Shown: positions 25,840 to 34,895 of the stretch, piece after piece
Numbering within the stretch: position 1 is the stretch's first letter
How the letters are laid out: every line of letters begins with the position of its first letter
NCBI RefSeq assembly: GCF_000282635.1
Contig: NZ_AKIW01000068.1
Coordinates: 1-64,000, forward strand
DNA: 64,000 nucleotides
Direction of reading: 5' to 3'
From: Variovorax sp. CF313
Lineage (GTDB): Bacteria > Pseudomonadota > Gammaproteobacteria > Burkholderiales > Burkholderiaceae_C
The notes under the pieces: model-generated
Database searches by the model: none
What the model saw: the letters and a program-made list of their open reading frames with translations, nothing else
What the model was told of the DNA's origin: nothing
Translations under genes and position numbers: made by a program

Positions 25840-26544
25840 ATGACACGTTTCCCGCTATTTCGCCTGGGGGTCCTGACCCTTTTTGCACTGGTTGCACTGA
25901 TGGCATGGGACGCGACGGGGGCAGACCTGGTGCTGGCGCGCATGGCAGGTTCGCACATGGGTTTTCCCTTGCGCGACAACCCTTTCATGGTTCACGTGAT
26001 GCATGAGGGCGCCCGGAACCTGAGCTGGGCGCTCGTGATCGCATTGTTCGCCGCAATCCGGTGGCCGTTCGGCTTCCTGCGCCGCCTGAGCACCGGGGGC
26101 CGCGCCCAGCTGGCGCTCACGGTGCTGGCCTCGGTGATCGCCGTCAGCGTGCTCAAGCATGCCAGCCAGACCAGCTGCCCGTGGGACCTGCAGGAGTTCG
26201 GCGGCGTTGCACGGTATGTGTCGCACTGGTCGTGGGGCGTCAACGATGGCGGGCCGGGCGGGTGTTTTCCTGCCGGCCATGCGTCTGCGGCCTTTGCCTA
26301 CGTGGGCGGGTACTTCGTGCTGCGCCGGGTGTCGTCCCGTGCGGCGGCGATCTGGCTGGGGGTGTCCGTGGTTGCGGGGTTCGTGCTGGGCGCGTCGCAG
26401 CAACTGCGCGGCGCCCATTACATGAGCCACACCCTCTGGACCGCTTGGGTCTGCTGGGTGGTGGGCTTCGTCATCGAGGCGGCGGTGACTCGCTTCAAAT
26501 CGCGCATGCTGAAGCCGGCGATGCCCGCACATGCAGGATCTTGA
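25840..26544 (+). CDS. PAP2-family membrane phosphatase (CPWDL-type)
   Basis: The 234-aa integral membrane protein belongs to the PAP2 acid-phosphatase superfamily in its COG3907-like branch. Motif 1 reads KHASQTSCPWDLQEFGG rather than the usual K-x6-R-P. Motif 2 is PGGCFPAGHAS with the catalytic His. Motif 3 is QQLRGAHYMSHT. About five to six helices surround an active site facing the periplasm. Likely substrates are lipid phosphates such as lipid A, undecaprenyl diphosphate or the diacylglycerol cycle lipids. It is the first gene of the divergent group and overlaps the next PAP2 gene by 14 bp. Confidence 0.85.
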   Translation: MTRFPLFRLGVLTLFALVALMAWDATGADLVLARMAGSHMGFPLRDNPFMVHVMHEGARNLSWALVIALFAAIRWPFGFLRRLSTGGRAQLALTVLASVIAVSVLKHASQTSCPWDLQEFGGVARYVSHWSWGVNDGGPGGCFPAGHASAAFAYVGGYFVLRRVSSRAAAIWLGVSVVAGFVLGASQQLRGAHYMSHTLWTAWVCWVVGFVIEAAVTRFKSRMLKPAMPAHAGS

Positions 26545-27121
26545 TTTCGCACTGTTCAGGCTGATCAACGCGGACCCTTCGGTGCCGGCGTGGAGCCTGC
26601 GTGTCGCCGAGTTCTCCTCCAACCTGCTGCCGGCCCTGCTGACGCTCGCCATCGGGGTCTGCGCGCTGTTCAGCCGGCGCTGGCGCCATGCGCTGTTCAC
26701 GGTGCTGGTGAGCGTGCTGGCCGTGTGGTTGATCGTGAACATGATCCGCACGCTGATGCCGGTTCCCCGGCCTGCGTTCTATGGCCTTGGCATCCAGTGG
26801 GTGCCCCAGGGCGTGCGGCCCGGCTTTCCGAGCCTGCATGCGGCCGGAACCTTTGCCGCCGCCTTTTCGCTCTGGTGCCTGCCTTCCCGCGCAGCCATGC
26901 TGGCGGCGCTGCTGGTGGCTGTTGTGGTGGCATGGAGCCGGGTGTTCCTGGGCCTGCATTTTCCCTCCGATGTCGTCGTGGCGGCGGTGCTGGGCGCGGT
27001 GGTGTCGGTCATTGTGGAGCGCGGCGTCAGCCGGCCGCTGGGCCTGGCCGCTTCCGGCGTGCTCATGGCGCGCAGGCGCGCGAAGATGCGCCTGCGCCGG
27101 GCCAGCCTGAACACCGACTGA
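26531..27121 (+). CDS. PAP2-family membrane phosphatase (BcrC/lipid phosphatase type)
   Basis: The 196-aa membrane protein carries the three classical PAP2 motifs: IRTLMPVPRP (K/R-x6-R-P), PSLHAAGT with catalytic His, and SRVFLGLHFPSDVVVA. This form is common in undecaprenyl-diphosphate phosphatases and lipid A phosphatases. The start overlaps the preceding PAP2 gene, so the two are made together. With eptA 46 bp downstream this pair may supply lipid A with or strip it of phosphate groups before phosphoethanolamine transfer. That link is inference. Confidence 0.85.
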   Translation: MQDLDFALFRLINADPSVPAWSLRVAEFSSNLLPALLTLAIGVCALFSRRWRHALFTVLVSVLAVWLIVNMIRTLMPVPRPAFYGLGIQWVPQGVRPGFPSLHAAGTFAAAFSLWCLPSRAAMLAALLVAVVVAWSRVFLGLHFPSDVVVAAVLGAVVSVIVERGVSRPLGLAASGVLMARRRAKMRLRRASLNTD

Positions 27122-27129
27122 AGGGGCAA

Positions 27130-27161
27130 TTCAGGCTCGCTTCAGGCGGACTCGCTACATT
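27130..27161 (+). promoter_or_regulatory. Candidate response-regulator box and promoter for eptA
   Basis: A perfect direct repeat TTCAGG-N5-TTCAGG occupies 27130-27146. TACATT, a possible -10, follows after nine bases at 27156-27161. The spacing of repeat, gap and -10 equals that upstream of the PAP2 operon. A start about seven bases after the -10 would fall on the eptA ATG itself. Confidence 0.5.
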
Positions 27162-27167
27162 CGCCGC

Positions 27168-28919
27168 ATGTCTGTTTCGCGAATCGAGCCCGCACCCCTG
27201 CAGCGGGCGAGCACTTCTGACCCCAAAACGCCGCACTCACCCGCCTCCGGTACGTCGTGGGAGCGCTTCAACCTGTGGTTGAAGCAGCCGCGTTCGGCCG
27301 CCGTGCTCGTTCTTTGGCTCAGCCTCTACCTCGTATTGACCACCAACTGGCCGCTGTGGAACGAGCTGGCCCGTATCGGCGGTGCGCCGAGCACCTACAT
27401 GTCCACCATCGTGGCCATGAGCCTGCTCACGCTGTGCGGCTCGGCGGCCATGCTGTCGCTGACCGCCTGGTCGCGCTGGATGAAGCCGCTGTGGCTCGCC
27501 GTGGTCGTGCTGGCCGCGGTGGTCCAGCACTACATGCTCCAGTACCGCGTGGTGATGGACCCGACCATGATCGCCAACGCGCTGCAGACCGATCCGAACG
27601 AGGCGCGCGATCTGCTGAGCTGGCGCATGGCCTTCAACGTCGGCGTGGTGGTCCTGCCTGCGGCCTGGCTGCTGTGGCGGGTGCGCGTCACGCCGATGCG
27701 CTTTCTGTCGAAGCTCTGGCGCAACGCCGCGCTGTTGCTGCTGTCGGTGCTCGTCGCGCTGGGCGCGGCGGTGTCCATGAACCGCGAGCTGGCGCCGCTG
27801 ATGCGCAACAACGTTCATCTGCGCTACATGATGAACCCCATCGCGACGCTCTATTCCACGGGCTCGCTGTTCATCAAGCCGCTGTTCAAGCGCAGCGGCA
27901 AGCTGATTCCGATCACTGCCGGCACGGCGCTGGGCGCCAGCTATGCGGCTCAGACCAAGCCACCGCTGTTCGTGGTGGTGGTGGGCGAGACGGCTCGCGC
28001 CGACCACTTCGCCTTGAATGGCTATGCGCGCGACACCACGCCCGAACTCGCCAGGCGCGGTGTGCTGAGTTACCGCGAGGTGCATTCCTGCGGCACCAAC
28101 ACGCTGGCCTCCGTGCCGTGCATGTTCTCGCCGCTGGGCAAGGAAGGCTACGAATCGCGCAAGGACGACTACGAGACACTGGTCGACGTGCTGCAGGCTG
28201 CGGGCCTGGCCGTTTTCTGGCTGGACAACCAGGCCGGCTGCAAGGGTGTGTGTGTCCGCGTGCCGAACGCCTCGGCCTTCGAAGGCCTCGATGCCGCCAC
28301 CAAGAAGGCGCTGTGCGACGGCGACGAATGCCTCGACGACGTGATGCTCAAGGGCCTCGACGAGCGCATTGCCGCGCTACCGGCCGAGCGCCGCGCCAAG
28401 GGTGTCGTGCTGGTGATGCACCAGATGGGCAGCCACGGCCCGGCCTACTACAAGCGCTCGGCGCCCGACGTGAAGCGCTTCCTGCCCGAGTGCAAGACCA
28501 ATGCGCTGGCCGAGTGCGGCCACGCCGAGCTCATGAACGTGTACGACAACTCGATCGTGCAGACCGACCGCTTCCTAGGCCAGACCATCGACTGGCTCAA
28601 GGCCCAATCGAAGCAGTACGACCCGGCGATGCTGTACGTGAGCGACCACGGCGAGTCGCTCGGCGAATACGGCCTGTTCCTGCACGGCGTGCCGTACAGC
28701 TTCGCGCCCGAGGCGCAGAAGCACGTGCCGATGGTCACGTGGTTCAGCGAAGGCATGAGCCAACGGCGCAAGCTTTCGCGTTCGTGCATGGAGGCGGGGC
28801 TCGACACGCCGCTCACCCACGACAACCTGTACCACACGGTGCTGGGCGTGATGGACGTCGCCACGCCCACCTACAAGCCGGCGCTGGATGCACTGGCTTC
28901 TTGTCGCGGTAAGGGCTGA
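27168..28919 (+). CDS. eptA: Phosphoethanolamine-lipid A transferase
   Basis: The 583-aa inner-membrane enzyme moves phosphoethanolamine from phosphatidylethanolamine to lipid A phosphates, which lowers surface charge and binding of cationic peptides such as polymyxin. Five helices span roughly residues 45-235. The periplasmic sulfatase-fold domain has metal ligand Glu274 in VVGETARADHF, the acceptor Thr in SCGTNTLASVPCMFS (Thr312 by position), VLVMHQMGSHGPAYYKR, and the metal-binding YVSDHGESLGEYGLFLHG. Paired Cys match the disulfides of the family. The first 40 residues before helix 1 are long and polar. The ATG at 27168 has no ribosome binding site. Confidence 0.95.
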   Translation: MSVSRIEPAPLQRASTSDPKTPHSPASGTSWERFNLWLKQPRSAAVLVLWLSLYLVLTTNWPLWNELARIGGAPSTYMSTIVAMSLLTLCGSAAMLSLTAWSRWMKPLWLAVVVLAAVVQHYMLQYRVVMDPTMIANALQTDPNEARDLLSWRMAFNVGVVVLPAAWLLWRVRVTPMRFLSKLWRNAALLLLSVLVALGAAVSMNRELAPLMRNNVHLRYMMNPIATLYSTGSLFIKPLFKRSGKLIPITAGTALGASYAAQTKPPLFVVVVGETARADHFALNGYARDTTPELARRGVLSYREVHSCGTNTLASVPCMFSPLGKEGYESRKDDYETLVDVLQAAGLAVFWLDNQAGCKGVCVRVPNASAFEGLDAATKKALCDGDECLDDVMLKGLDERIAALPAERRAKGVVLVMHQMGSHGPAYYKRSAPDVKRFLPECKTNALAECGHAELMNVYDNSIVQTDRFLGQTIDWLKAQSKQYDPAMLYVSDHGESLGEYGLFLHGVPYSFAPEAQKHVPMVTWFSEGMSQRRKLSRSCMEAGLDTPLTHDNLYHTVLGVMDVATPTYKPALDALASCRGKG

Positions 28920-29025
28920 GCTTCTATCGGAGCTTGCCTGCGGTTGATGGCCCAGGGACATTCGCGCAGGGGACTACCCGGTGCCCTGTGCACACGCCCT
29001 GAACGGACCCCGCATCAAATCAGGC

Positions 29026-29607
29026 TCACTTCTTCTCGCGCGGCAGCCGCCCCATCAGGAAGAACTCGTTGTTCGGCTGCATGCCGCTGAAGCTCGCCAG
29101 CCGGTTGCTCAGGCCGAAGAAGGCGGTGATGGCCGCGATATCCCAGATGTCCTCGTCGTCGAAGCCGTGCGCGTGCAGCGGCGGGAAGTCGCTGTCGTCG
29201 ATCTCGTGCGAGCGCTCGCAGACCTTCATCGCAAAGTCGAGCATGGCGCGCTGGCGCGGCGTGATGTCGGCCTTGCGGTAGTTCACCGCCACCTGGTCGG
29301 CCACCAGCGGCTTCTTCTCGTAAATGCGCAGCAGCGCGCCATGCGCCACAACGCAGTACAGGCATTTGTTGGCCGCGCTGGTGGTGGTGACGATCATCTC
29401 GCGGTCGCCCTTGGTGAGCGAGCCTTCTTCCTTGAGCATCAGCGCATCGTGGTACGCGAAGAAGGCGCGCCACTCGGCCGGCCGGCGTGCGAGGGCGAGG
29501 AACACGTTGGGCACGAAGCCCGCCTTTTCCTGCACGGCGAGGATCGCGGTGCGGATGTCTTCGGGCAGGTCTTTCAGTTCGGCGAGGGGATAGCGTTCTG
29601 CGGCCAT
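29026..29607 (-). CDS. Peroxidase-related/AhpD-like carboxymuconolactone-fold protein
   Basis: The 193-aa protein has the AhpD/CMD fold with the redox motif NKCLYCVVAHGALLR (C-x-x-C-x-x-x-H) near residues 85-100. It matches the uncharacterised peroxidase-related group with N-terminal RYPLAELKDLPEDIR and C-terminal IAAITAFFGLSNRLAS. These enzymes reduce peroxides through the Cys pair, using a partner reductant. The ATG at 29607 follows CCGGAGA. Longer upstream readings are unsupported. It converges on eptA and has no operon partner. Confidence 0.88.
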   Translation of the reverse strand: MAAERYPLAELKDLPEDIRTAILAVQEKAGFVPNVFLALARRPAEWRAFFAYHDALMLKEEGSLTKGDREMIVTTTSAANKCLYCVVAHGALLRIYEKKPLVADQVAVNYRKADITPRQRAMLDFAMKVCERSHEIDDSDFPPLHAHGFDDEDIWDIAAITAFFGLSNRLASFSGMQPNNEFFLMGRLPREKK

Positions 29608-29683
29608 GTTGTCTCCGGTGCGGGTTGCTTTGATGGAGCCATCATAGGCAAGCCGCACCGCAGACGTGGAACCGCTCCTTCTC

Positions 29684-30946
29684 CTACTTGAGTGCCTTGC
29701 CCTGCGTCGCACCCAGCGGCGTGTGCAATTGCGACGGCACCCACTCGCCGGTGTTGTCGTTGCGCCCCTGCAGCAGATAGCGCGTGTCGGCCTTGCCGTA
29801 GTTCTGCACCGCCATCGCCGAGAACTTGCCGATGTCGGTCTTCGGGTCGCGCAGGCGGTTCACGATCAGCACCTTCTTCGTGTCGGCGAAGTCGGCCATC
29901 ATGTTCTGGTCGCCTTCGCTGTCGCCGGCCACGAAGCTCGGGCCGTAGCCGTACTTGGCGACCAGGAAGCGCTGGATGTTCTTCGTCTTGCCCGGGCCCT
30001 GCGTCTGGTCGTAGCCGCGGCGGAACTCGGGCTGGATCACGCCATTGGCATCGCGCTCCAGTTCCATCGCGAGCACGCGCTCGGGCGGGTTGTTGTAGCC
30101 GAAGGCGGGGTTCGACGAGATTTCCTTGATGACATCGACGAACGAGGCCGAGCACACCCACACGTCGAAGCCCGCGTTGCGGAAGGCGGCGTACAGCGCC
30201 TGTATCTCGGGTTGCAGCCGCAGGCCGTTCTTCCAGCTCACCGACACCACACCGGCGCGGCCCGGCAGGGCTGCGGGCGACGTCCACTTGACCTTGACGA
30301 TCGGCTCCTTCAGCTGCCATGCCACCGTGTCGGCCGTGAGCTTGCGCACCTGCGCCTCGGTCATGCCGGCGAAGAGGTAGGTCACCCACGGGTAGGCCGT
30401 GTCGTGGTCAAAGGTGTCGCCGATGGCTTCGTAGAGATAGCGCACCTTGGCGGTGAACGCGATGTAGTGCGGATTCAGCTTCACGGCCGCCAGCGGCTGG
30501 CTGCCCTTGAGGCCGGCATAGTTCTGATAGAGCCAGGTGTAGCTGGCCACGATGTCGGGCACCACCAGGTCGATGTTGACCGACCCGCCGGCCGCGTTGT
30601 TGAACGGCGGGAGGAAGTCTTTCTTCGGAATGTTCTTGCGCAATGCCACCTCGAGCTGCGCGGGCGTGGCGCCGAACACCAGGTTCTCGAGCTGGTAGAT
30701 CAGCGAGGCTTCCTCGATGTCGAGGAAGACGCTGGTGTTGTCCCAGTCGAAGACGACGTAGGGCGGCCTGGCGGCGTTGTAGCCGGGGCTGTCCTTGCCG
30801 AGGCCGGCGATCAGGCCTTCGATCTGCGCGCGGTTGAAGGCGTCCCAGTGGCCGGGCGACAAGCCCTTGGCGGGCGAGAGGCTGGCGCAGCCGGTGGCGA
30901 CGAGCGCGGTGGCGAGGGGGGTAAGGAGAATGAGGCGGCGTTGCAT
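29684..30946 (-). CDS. HAD-superfamily phosphatase lipoprotein
   Basis: The 420-aa protein has a lipoprotein signal peptide with lipobox LVATGCAS (Cys20). A HAD hydrolase core follows: motif I VVFDWDNTSVF with the Asp nucleophile and Asp+2, motif II-like VCSASFVDVI, and motif IV GDSEGDQNMM. It resembles phosphoserine-phosphatase-fold enzymes but lies outside the cytoplasm, probably as an outer- or inner-membrane-anchored phosphomonoesterase. The substrate is unknown. It follows eutC by 193 bp on the same strand, but an operon with the ethanolamine genes is not evident. Confidence 0.8.
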   Translation of the reverse strand: MQRRLILLTPLATALVATGCASLSPAKGLSPGHWDAFNRAQIEGLIAGLGKDSPGYNAARPPYVVFDWDNTSVFLDIEEASLIYQLENLVFGATPAQLEVALRKNIPKKDFLPPFNNAAGGSVNIDLVVPDIVASYTWLYQNYAGLKGSQPLAAVKLNPHYIAFTAKVRYLYEAIGDTFDHDTAYPWVTYLFAGMTEAQVRKLTADTVAWQLKEPIVKVKWTSPAALPGRAGVVSVSWKNGLRLQPEIQALYAAFRNAGFDVWVCSASFVDVIKEISSNPAFGYNNPPERVLAMELERDANGVIQPEFRRGYDQTQGPGKTKNIQRFLVAKYGYGPSFVAGDSEGDQNMMADFADTKKVLIVNRLRDPKTDIGKFSAMAVQNYGKADTRYLLQGRNDNTGEWVPSQLHTPLGATQGKALK

Positions 30947-31139
30947 GCGTTCCCTGTTGTTGTGCGGTGTGGATGGGAAGCACCAAGCGTATGCGGCGCT
31001 GGTGACACTTCCGCGTCGACCTACGCATCAGCCGTGCCAGCCCACCGCATGAGCTCACGCTTGCCTCCTGCCGCCTCGACGCTCGCCGCGGCCCGCCGAT
31101 CTCCACGCCAGCTTCGACACGCCGGGAATTGGAAGGCGT

Positions 31140-31928
31140 CTAGCCGGGCAGCCCCGGCCTCACCGCACCGGGTTGCTTCAGCACTGCGAGATCGCTCTCG
31201 TCCTTGAGCCCGACGCCGGTCAGCCCGCGGCGCAGGGATTCGCGCATCAGCCATGCCAGCTTGAACGCGGCGGTTTCATAGGACAGGCCTTCGGGCCGCA
31301 CATTGGAGATGCAGTTGCGCTCGGCGTCGTGCCGGCCGCGCTTGGGCGAATGCGTGAGGTAGATGCCGAGGCTGTCGGGCGAGCTCAGGCCGGGGCGCTC
31401 GCCGATCAGCATGACGGAGAGCGCCGCGCCGAACAGCTCGCCCACCTCGTCGGCCAGCGCCACGCGTGCCTGCGTGGCGATGACCACCGGGGCGAAACTG
31501 GTGTCGGCCGGCAGGTGCGAGCGCAATGCGGCCAGCAGCGGCGCCGCATGGCGGGCGACAGCGAGCGAGGAGAGCCCGTCGCCGATCACGACGCAGACAT
31601 CGCAGCCGTAGCGGCCGTCGACGAGCAGGCGCGTGGCGTCGTCCTCGTCGAGCTGCCGGCCGAGGTCGGGGCGGCGCAGGTATTCGGTGCGGTCCGCTGC
31701 ACGGCTGCGTGCGCGCGCCACCTCCCAGTGCTGCGATCGCAATGCGGCTTCGAGCGCATCGACGTCGAGCGCGGCATGGATGGCATCGCGTGCCATCGCA
31801 TGTGCCCAGCCGAAGCGCAGCGTCTCGTCGGTCGGCATGCCTGCGCCGGCGCGGCCCAGCGCCAGCCGCGCGGGCGTGGCCGAGCGCCATTGCGCCCAGG
31901 GGTTGGGTGTGACCGGTGAATCGCTCAT
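31140..31928 (-). CDS. eutC: Ethanolamine ammonia-lyase light chain
   Basis: The 262-aa subunit joins EutB to form the adenosylcobalamin-dependent lyase that splits ethanolamine into acetaldehyde and ammonia. Family segments include PARLALGRAGAGMPTDETLRFGWAHAMARDA, VCVVIGDGLSS and HDAERNCISNVRPEGLSYE. These form the cobalamin-contacting domain. The ATG at 31928 overlaps the eutB stop by four bases. There are no bacterial microcompartment genes nearby, and the reactivating factor EutA is not in the window. Confidence 0.95.
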   Translation of the reverse strand: MSDSPVTPNPWAQWRSATPARLALGRAGAGMPTDETLRFGWAHAMARDAIHAALDVDALEAALRSQHWEVARARSRAADRTEYLRRPDLGRQLDEDDATRLLVDGRYGCDVCVVIGDGLSSLAVARHAAPLLAALRSHLPADTSFAPVVIATQARVALADEVGELFGAALSVMLIGERPGLSSPDSLGIYLTHSPKRGRHDAERNCISNVRPEGLSYETAAFKLAWLMRESLRRGLTGVGLKDESDLAVLKQPGAVRPGLPG

Positions 31929-33319
31929 GACGCGAGCGCGGACAGCCCGCTCATGTCGGCCAGCAGCCGGTTGGCAGCAGGCGGCGCCAGTTGCCCGGCC
32001 GCGTTGGTGATCTGCATGCGCTGCAGCCAGGCCTCGAATTCGGGCGCGCGCTTCAGGCCCAGCGTTTCGCGCAGGAAGAGCGCGTCGTGGAAGGAGGTGC
32101 TCTGGTAGTTGAGCATCACGTCGTCCGCGCCCGGGATGCCCATGATGAAGTTGATGCCCGCCGTGCCCAGCAGCACGAGCAGCGTGTCCATGTCGTCCTG
32201 GTCGGCCTCGGCGTGGTTGGTGTAGCAGATGTCGCAGCCGATGGGCAGGCCCAGCAGCTTGCCGCAGAAGTGGTCCTCGAGCCCGGCGCGGATGATCTGC
32301 TTGCCGTCGTACAGGTACTCCGGCCCGATGAAGCCGACTACCGTGTTGATGAGGAAGGGCTTGTAGCGCCGCGCCAGCGCATAGGCGCGCGCCTCGCAAG
32401 TCTGCTGGTCGACACCGAAGTTGGCATTGGCCGAGAGCGCGCTGCCCTGGCCGGTCTCGAAGTACATGACGTTGTCGCCGATGGTGCCGCGCTTGAGCGA
32501 CAGCGCCGCGGCATAGGCCTCGTCGAGCAACTCGGGCGTCACGCCGAACGAGAGGTTGGCCTTCTCGGTGCCCGCGATCGACTGGAACACCAGGTCCACC
32601 GGCGCGCCGGCCTCGGCGAGCTTGAGCGTGTTGGTCACGTGCGTGAGCACGCAGCTTTGCGTGGGAATCTCGAAGCGCTGGATCACCTCGTCGAGCATGC
32701 GAAGCAACTGGCCCAGCACGGGCATGCTGTCGGAAGCGGGGTTGAGGCCGATCACCGCGTCGCCCGCGCCGTAGAGCAGCCCGTCGAGCGTGGAGGCCGC
32801 CACGCCGCGCAGGTCGTCGGTCGGGTGGTTGGGCTGCAGCCGCACGGCCAAGTGGCCGGGCAGCCCGATGGTGTCGCGAAAGCGCGTGACCACGCTGCAT
32901 TTCTTCGCGACCGATACCAGGTCCTGGTTGCGCATGAGCTTGGACACGGCCGCGACCATCTCGGGCGTGAGGCCCGGTGCCAGCGCGGTGAGCGTGGCGG
33001 TGGTGGCCGCTTCGGACAGCAGCCAGTTGCGCAAGTCGCCGACCGTGAGATGCGCGACCGGCGCGAACGCCTGCGCGTCGTGGCCGTCGATGATGAGGCG
33101 CGTGATGTTGTCGCTCTCGTATGGAATCAATGCTTCGGTCAGGAACTGCCTGAGCGGCGTCTCGGCCAGCACGTGGCGCGCGGCCATGCGTTGCTGCGCG
33201 GTGGCCGCGCCGATGCCCGCGAGGTAGTCGCCCGAACGCGCCGGGCTCGCGAAGGCCATGACCTGCCGCAAGTCGTCGAAGGCGAAGACATGGCTGTCGA
33301 TGGTGGTGCGGTACAGCAT
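31925..33319 (-). CDS. eutB: Ethanolamine ammonia-lyase heavy chain
   Basis: The 464-aa catalytic TIM-barrel subunit shows family segments ANANFGVDQQTCEARAYALARRYKPFLINTVVGFIGPEYL and the acidic residues of DICYTNHAEADQDDMDTLL used in substrate binding. It binds ethanolamine and the cobalamin radical with EutC. Gene order eat-eutB-eutC, with a 3-bp gap and a 4-bp overlap, indicates one operon. The product acetaldehyde would need oxidation; the AcoD-type dehydrogenase at 40.1 kb is a candidate. Confidence 0.97.
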   Translation of the reverse strand: MLYRTTIDSHVFAFDDLRQVMAFASPARSGDYLAGIGAATAQQRMAARHVLAETPLRQFLTEALIPYESDNITRLIIDGHDAQAFAPVAHLTVGDLRNWLLSEAATTATLTALAPGLTPEMVAAVSKLMRNQDLVSVAKKCSVVTRFRDTIGLPGHLAVRLQPNHPTDDLRGVAASTLDGLLYGAGDAVIGLNPASDSMPVLGQLLRMLDEVIQRFEIPTQSCVLTHVTNTLKLAEAGAPVDLVFQSIAGTEKANLSFGVTPELLDEAYAAALSLKRGTIGDNVMYFETGQGSALSANANFGVDQQTCEARAYALARRYKPFLINTVVGFIGPEYLYDGKQIIRAGLEDHFCGKLLGLPIGCDICYTNHAEADQDDMDTLLVLLGTAGINFIMGIPGADDVMLNYQSTSFHDALFLRETLGLKRAPEFEAWLQRMQITNAAGQLAPPAANRLLADMSGLSALAS

Positions 33320-33322
33320 CTG

Positions 33323-34750
33323 TCAGGCGGCAGTCTTCGAGGAAGACAGCATCTCGTCGGGCGCGGCCGCCTTGCGCTGCGCCGAGGTCAGCAGGAAGTA
33401 GCCGTACGCCGCTGCCATCAGCACGATGAACAGCAGCGTGAGCATGCCGTTGAACCACACCATTGCGCCCAGGCACACGACGCCGAGCCCAAGCGCAATG
33501 GCCGGGAACACGGGGTAGAAGGGCGCGCGGTAGGTGCGCAGCAGGTTGGGCTCGGTGCGGCGCAGCTTGAACAGCGCTGCCATCGAGATCAGGTACATCA
33601 CGATGGCGCCGAGCACGGCCATGGTCACGATGTTGGCGGTGAGCGTCTGGCCGCCGAACTGCACCCACTCGTCGCTGAAGATCGCGACCACGCCGATCAC
33701 GCCGCCGGCCAGCAGCGCGCGGTGCGGCGTGTCGAAGCGCGGGCTCAGCCCGGCGAAGTAGCGCGGCAGGTACCCCGCGCGCGCCAGCGCGAAGATCTGG
33801 CGCGAGTAGCCCATGATGATTCCGTGGAACGAGGCGATCAGCCCGAACAGCCCGATCCACACCAGCATGTGCAGCCAGCCGCTGTTGTCGCCCACCACCG
33901 CCTTCATGGCCTGTGGCAGCGGATCGTTGATGTTGGCGAGCTTGCGCCAGTCGCCCACGCCGCCCGCGAAGATCATCACGCCGAAGGCCAGCACCACCAG
34001 CGTGACGATGCCCGTGGTGTACGCGATGGGAATGGTGCGGTGCGGATCGCGCGCCTCCTCGGCCGCCATGGCCGCGCCCTCGATGGCGAGGAAGAACCAG
34101 ATCGCGAACGGAATGGAGGCGAAGATGCCCGAGATGGCCGCGCCGTTGAGCACGCTGCCGCCGGCCCAGCCGTTGGCCACGAAGTTGGCCATGGTCCAGC
34201 CCGGCGTGACCACGCCCATGAAGACCAGCAGCTCGACGATGGCCAGGATGGTGACGAACAGCTCGAAGGCCGCCGCGATGCCCACGCCGATCCAGTTGAG
34301 TCCGATGAAGATCACGTACGCGCCCAGCGCGAACCACTTCGGGTTGATGCCCGGAAACTGCACGTTGAGATACGCACCGATGGCCAGCGCGATGGCCGGC
34401 GGCGCGAAGACGAATTCGATCAGCGTGGCAAAGCCCGCGACGAAGCCACCGTTGGGACCGAAGGCACGCCGCGCATAGGCGAAGGGCCCGCCCGCATGCG
34501 GGATGGCAGTCGACAGTTCGGTGAAGCTGAAGATGAAGGTGGTGTACATCGTCGCGACCAGCACCGTGGCAACGAGAAAGCCGAGTGTGCCGGCCGTGTT
34601 CCAGCCGTAGCTCCAACCAAAGTACTCACCCGAGATGACGAGGCCCACCGCGATGCCCCAGAGCTGGACGGGACCGAGCACTTTCTTGAGATGACCGGTG
34701 CCTGAATGGTCGGGCGTCGTGCCCGTGCTGGCGGCTGCGGTGGAGTTCAT
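33323..34750 (-). CDS. eat: Ethanolamine permease
   Basis: The 475-aa APC-family transporter has about twelve helices. It opens with the family's LGPVQLWGIAVGLVISGEYFGWSYGW and continues with FTELSTAIPHAGGPFAYARRAFGP. It matches the ethanolamine permeases encoded with eutBC in Pseudomonas and Burkholderiales. The ATG at 34750 has GAGAGGAA upstream. It is the first gene of eat-eutB-eutC, ending three bases before eutB. It is divergent from the FKBP gene across 145 bp, which should hold the eut promoter; no operator could be picked out. Confidence 0.93.
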   Translation of the reverse strand: MNSTAAASTGTTPDHSGTGHLKKVLGPVQLWGIAVGLVISGEYFGWSYGWNTAGTLGFLVATVLVATMYTTFIFSFTELSTAIPHAGGPFAYARRAFGPNGGFVAGFATLIEFVFAPPAIALAIGAYLNVQFPGINPKWFALGAYVIFIGLNWIGVGIAAAFELFVTILAIVELLVFMGVVTPGWTMANFVANGWAGGSVLNGAAISGIFASIPFAIWFFLAIEGAAMAAEEARDPHRTIPIAYTTGIVTLVVLAFGVMIFAGGVGDWRKLANINDPLPQAMKAVVGDNSGWLHMLVWIGLFGLIASFHGIIMGYSRQIFALARAGYLPRYFAGLSPRFDTPHRALLAGGVIGVVAIFSDEWVQFGGQTLTANIVTMAVLGAIVMYLISMAALFKLRRTEPNLLRTYRAPFYPVFPAIALGLGVVCLGAMVWFNGMLTLLFIVLMAAAYGYFLLTSAQRKAAAPDEMLSSSKTAA

Positions 34751-34895
34751 GCGGCTTCCTCTCTTCGTGGATGTTGACAGTGCACATTCCGCAAAGCAAG
34801 GGCTGTTCCAACACGCGCATCGGTCCCGAATATCCCCTTACAGGCCTGGCCGGCCGCTGGCCATAATCGACGACTTTCAACCTCCGAGGTCTTTC

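Noticed and set aside
28920..29025. CAGGG...CCCTG repeat as a terminator between eptA and the AhpD-like gene.
   Set aside because: Five-base arms and no T-run; too weak to call.
31991..34705. Long plus-strand frame of 904 codons opposite eutB and eat.
   Set aside because: Antisense shadow of strongly supported genes; His/Arg/Glu-rich sequence without domain features.
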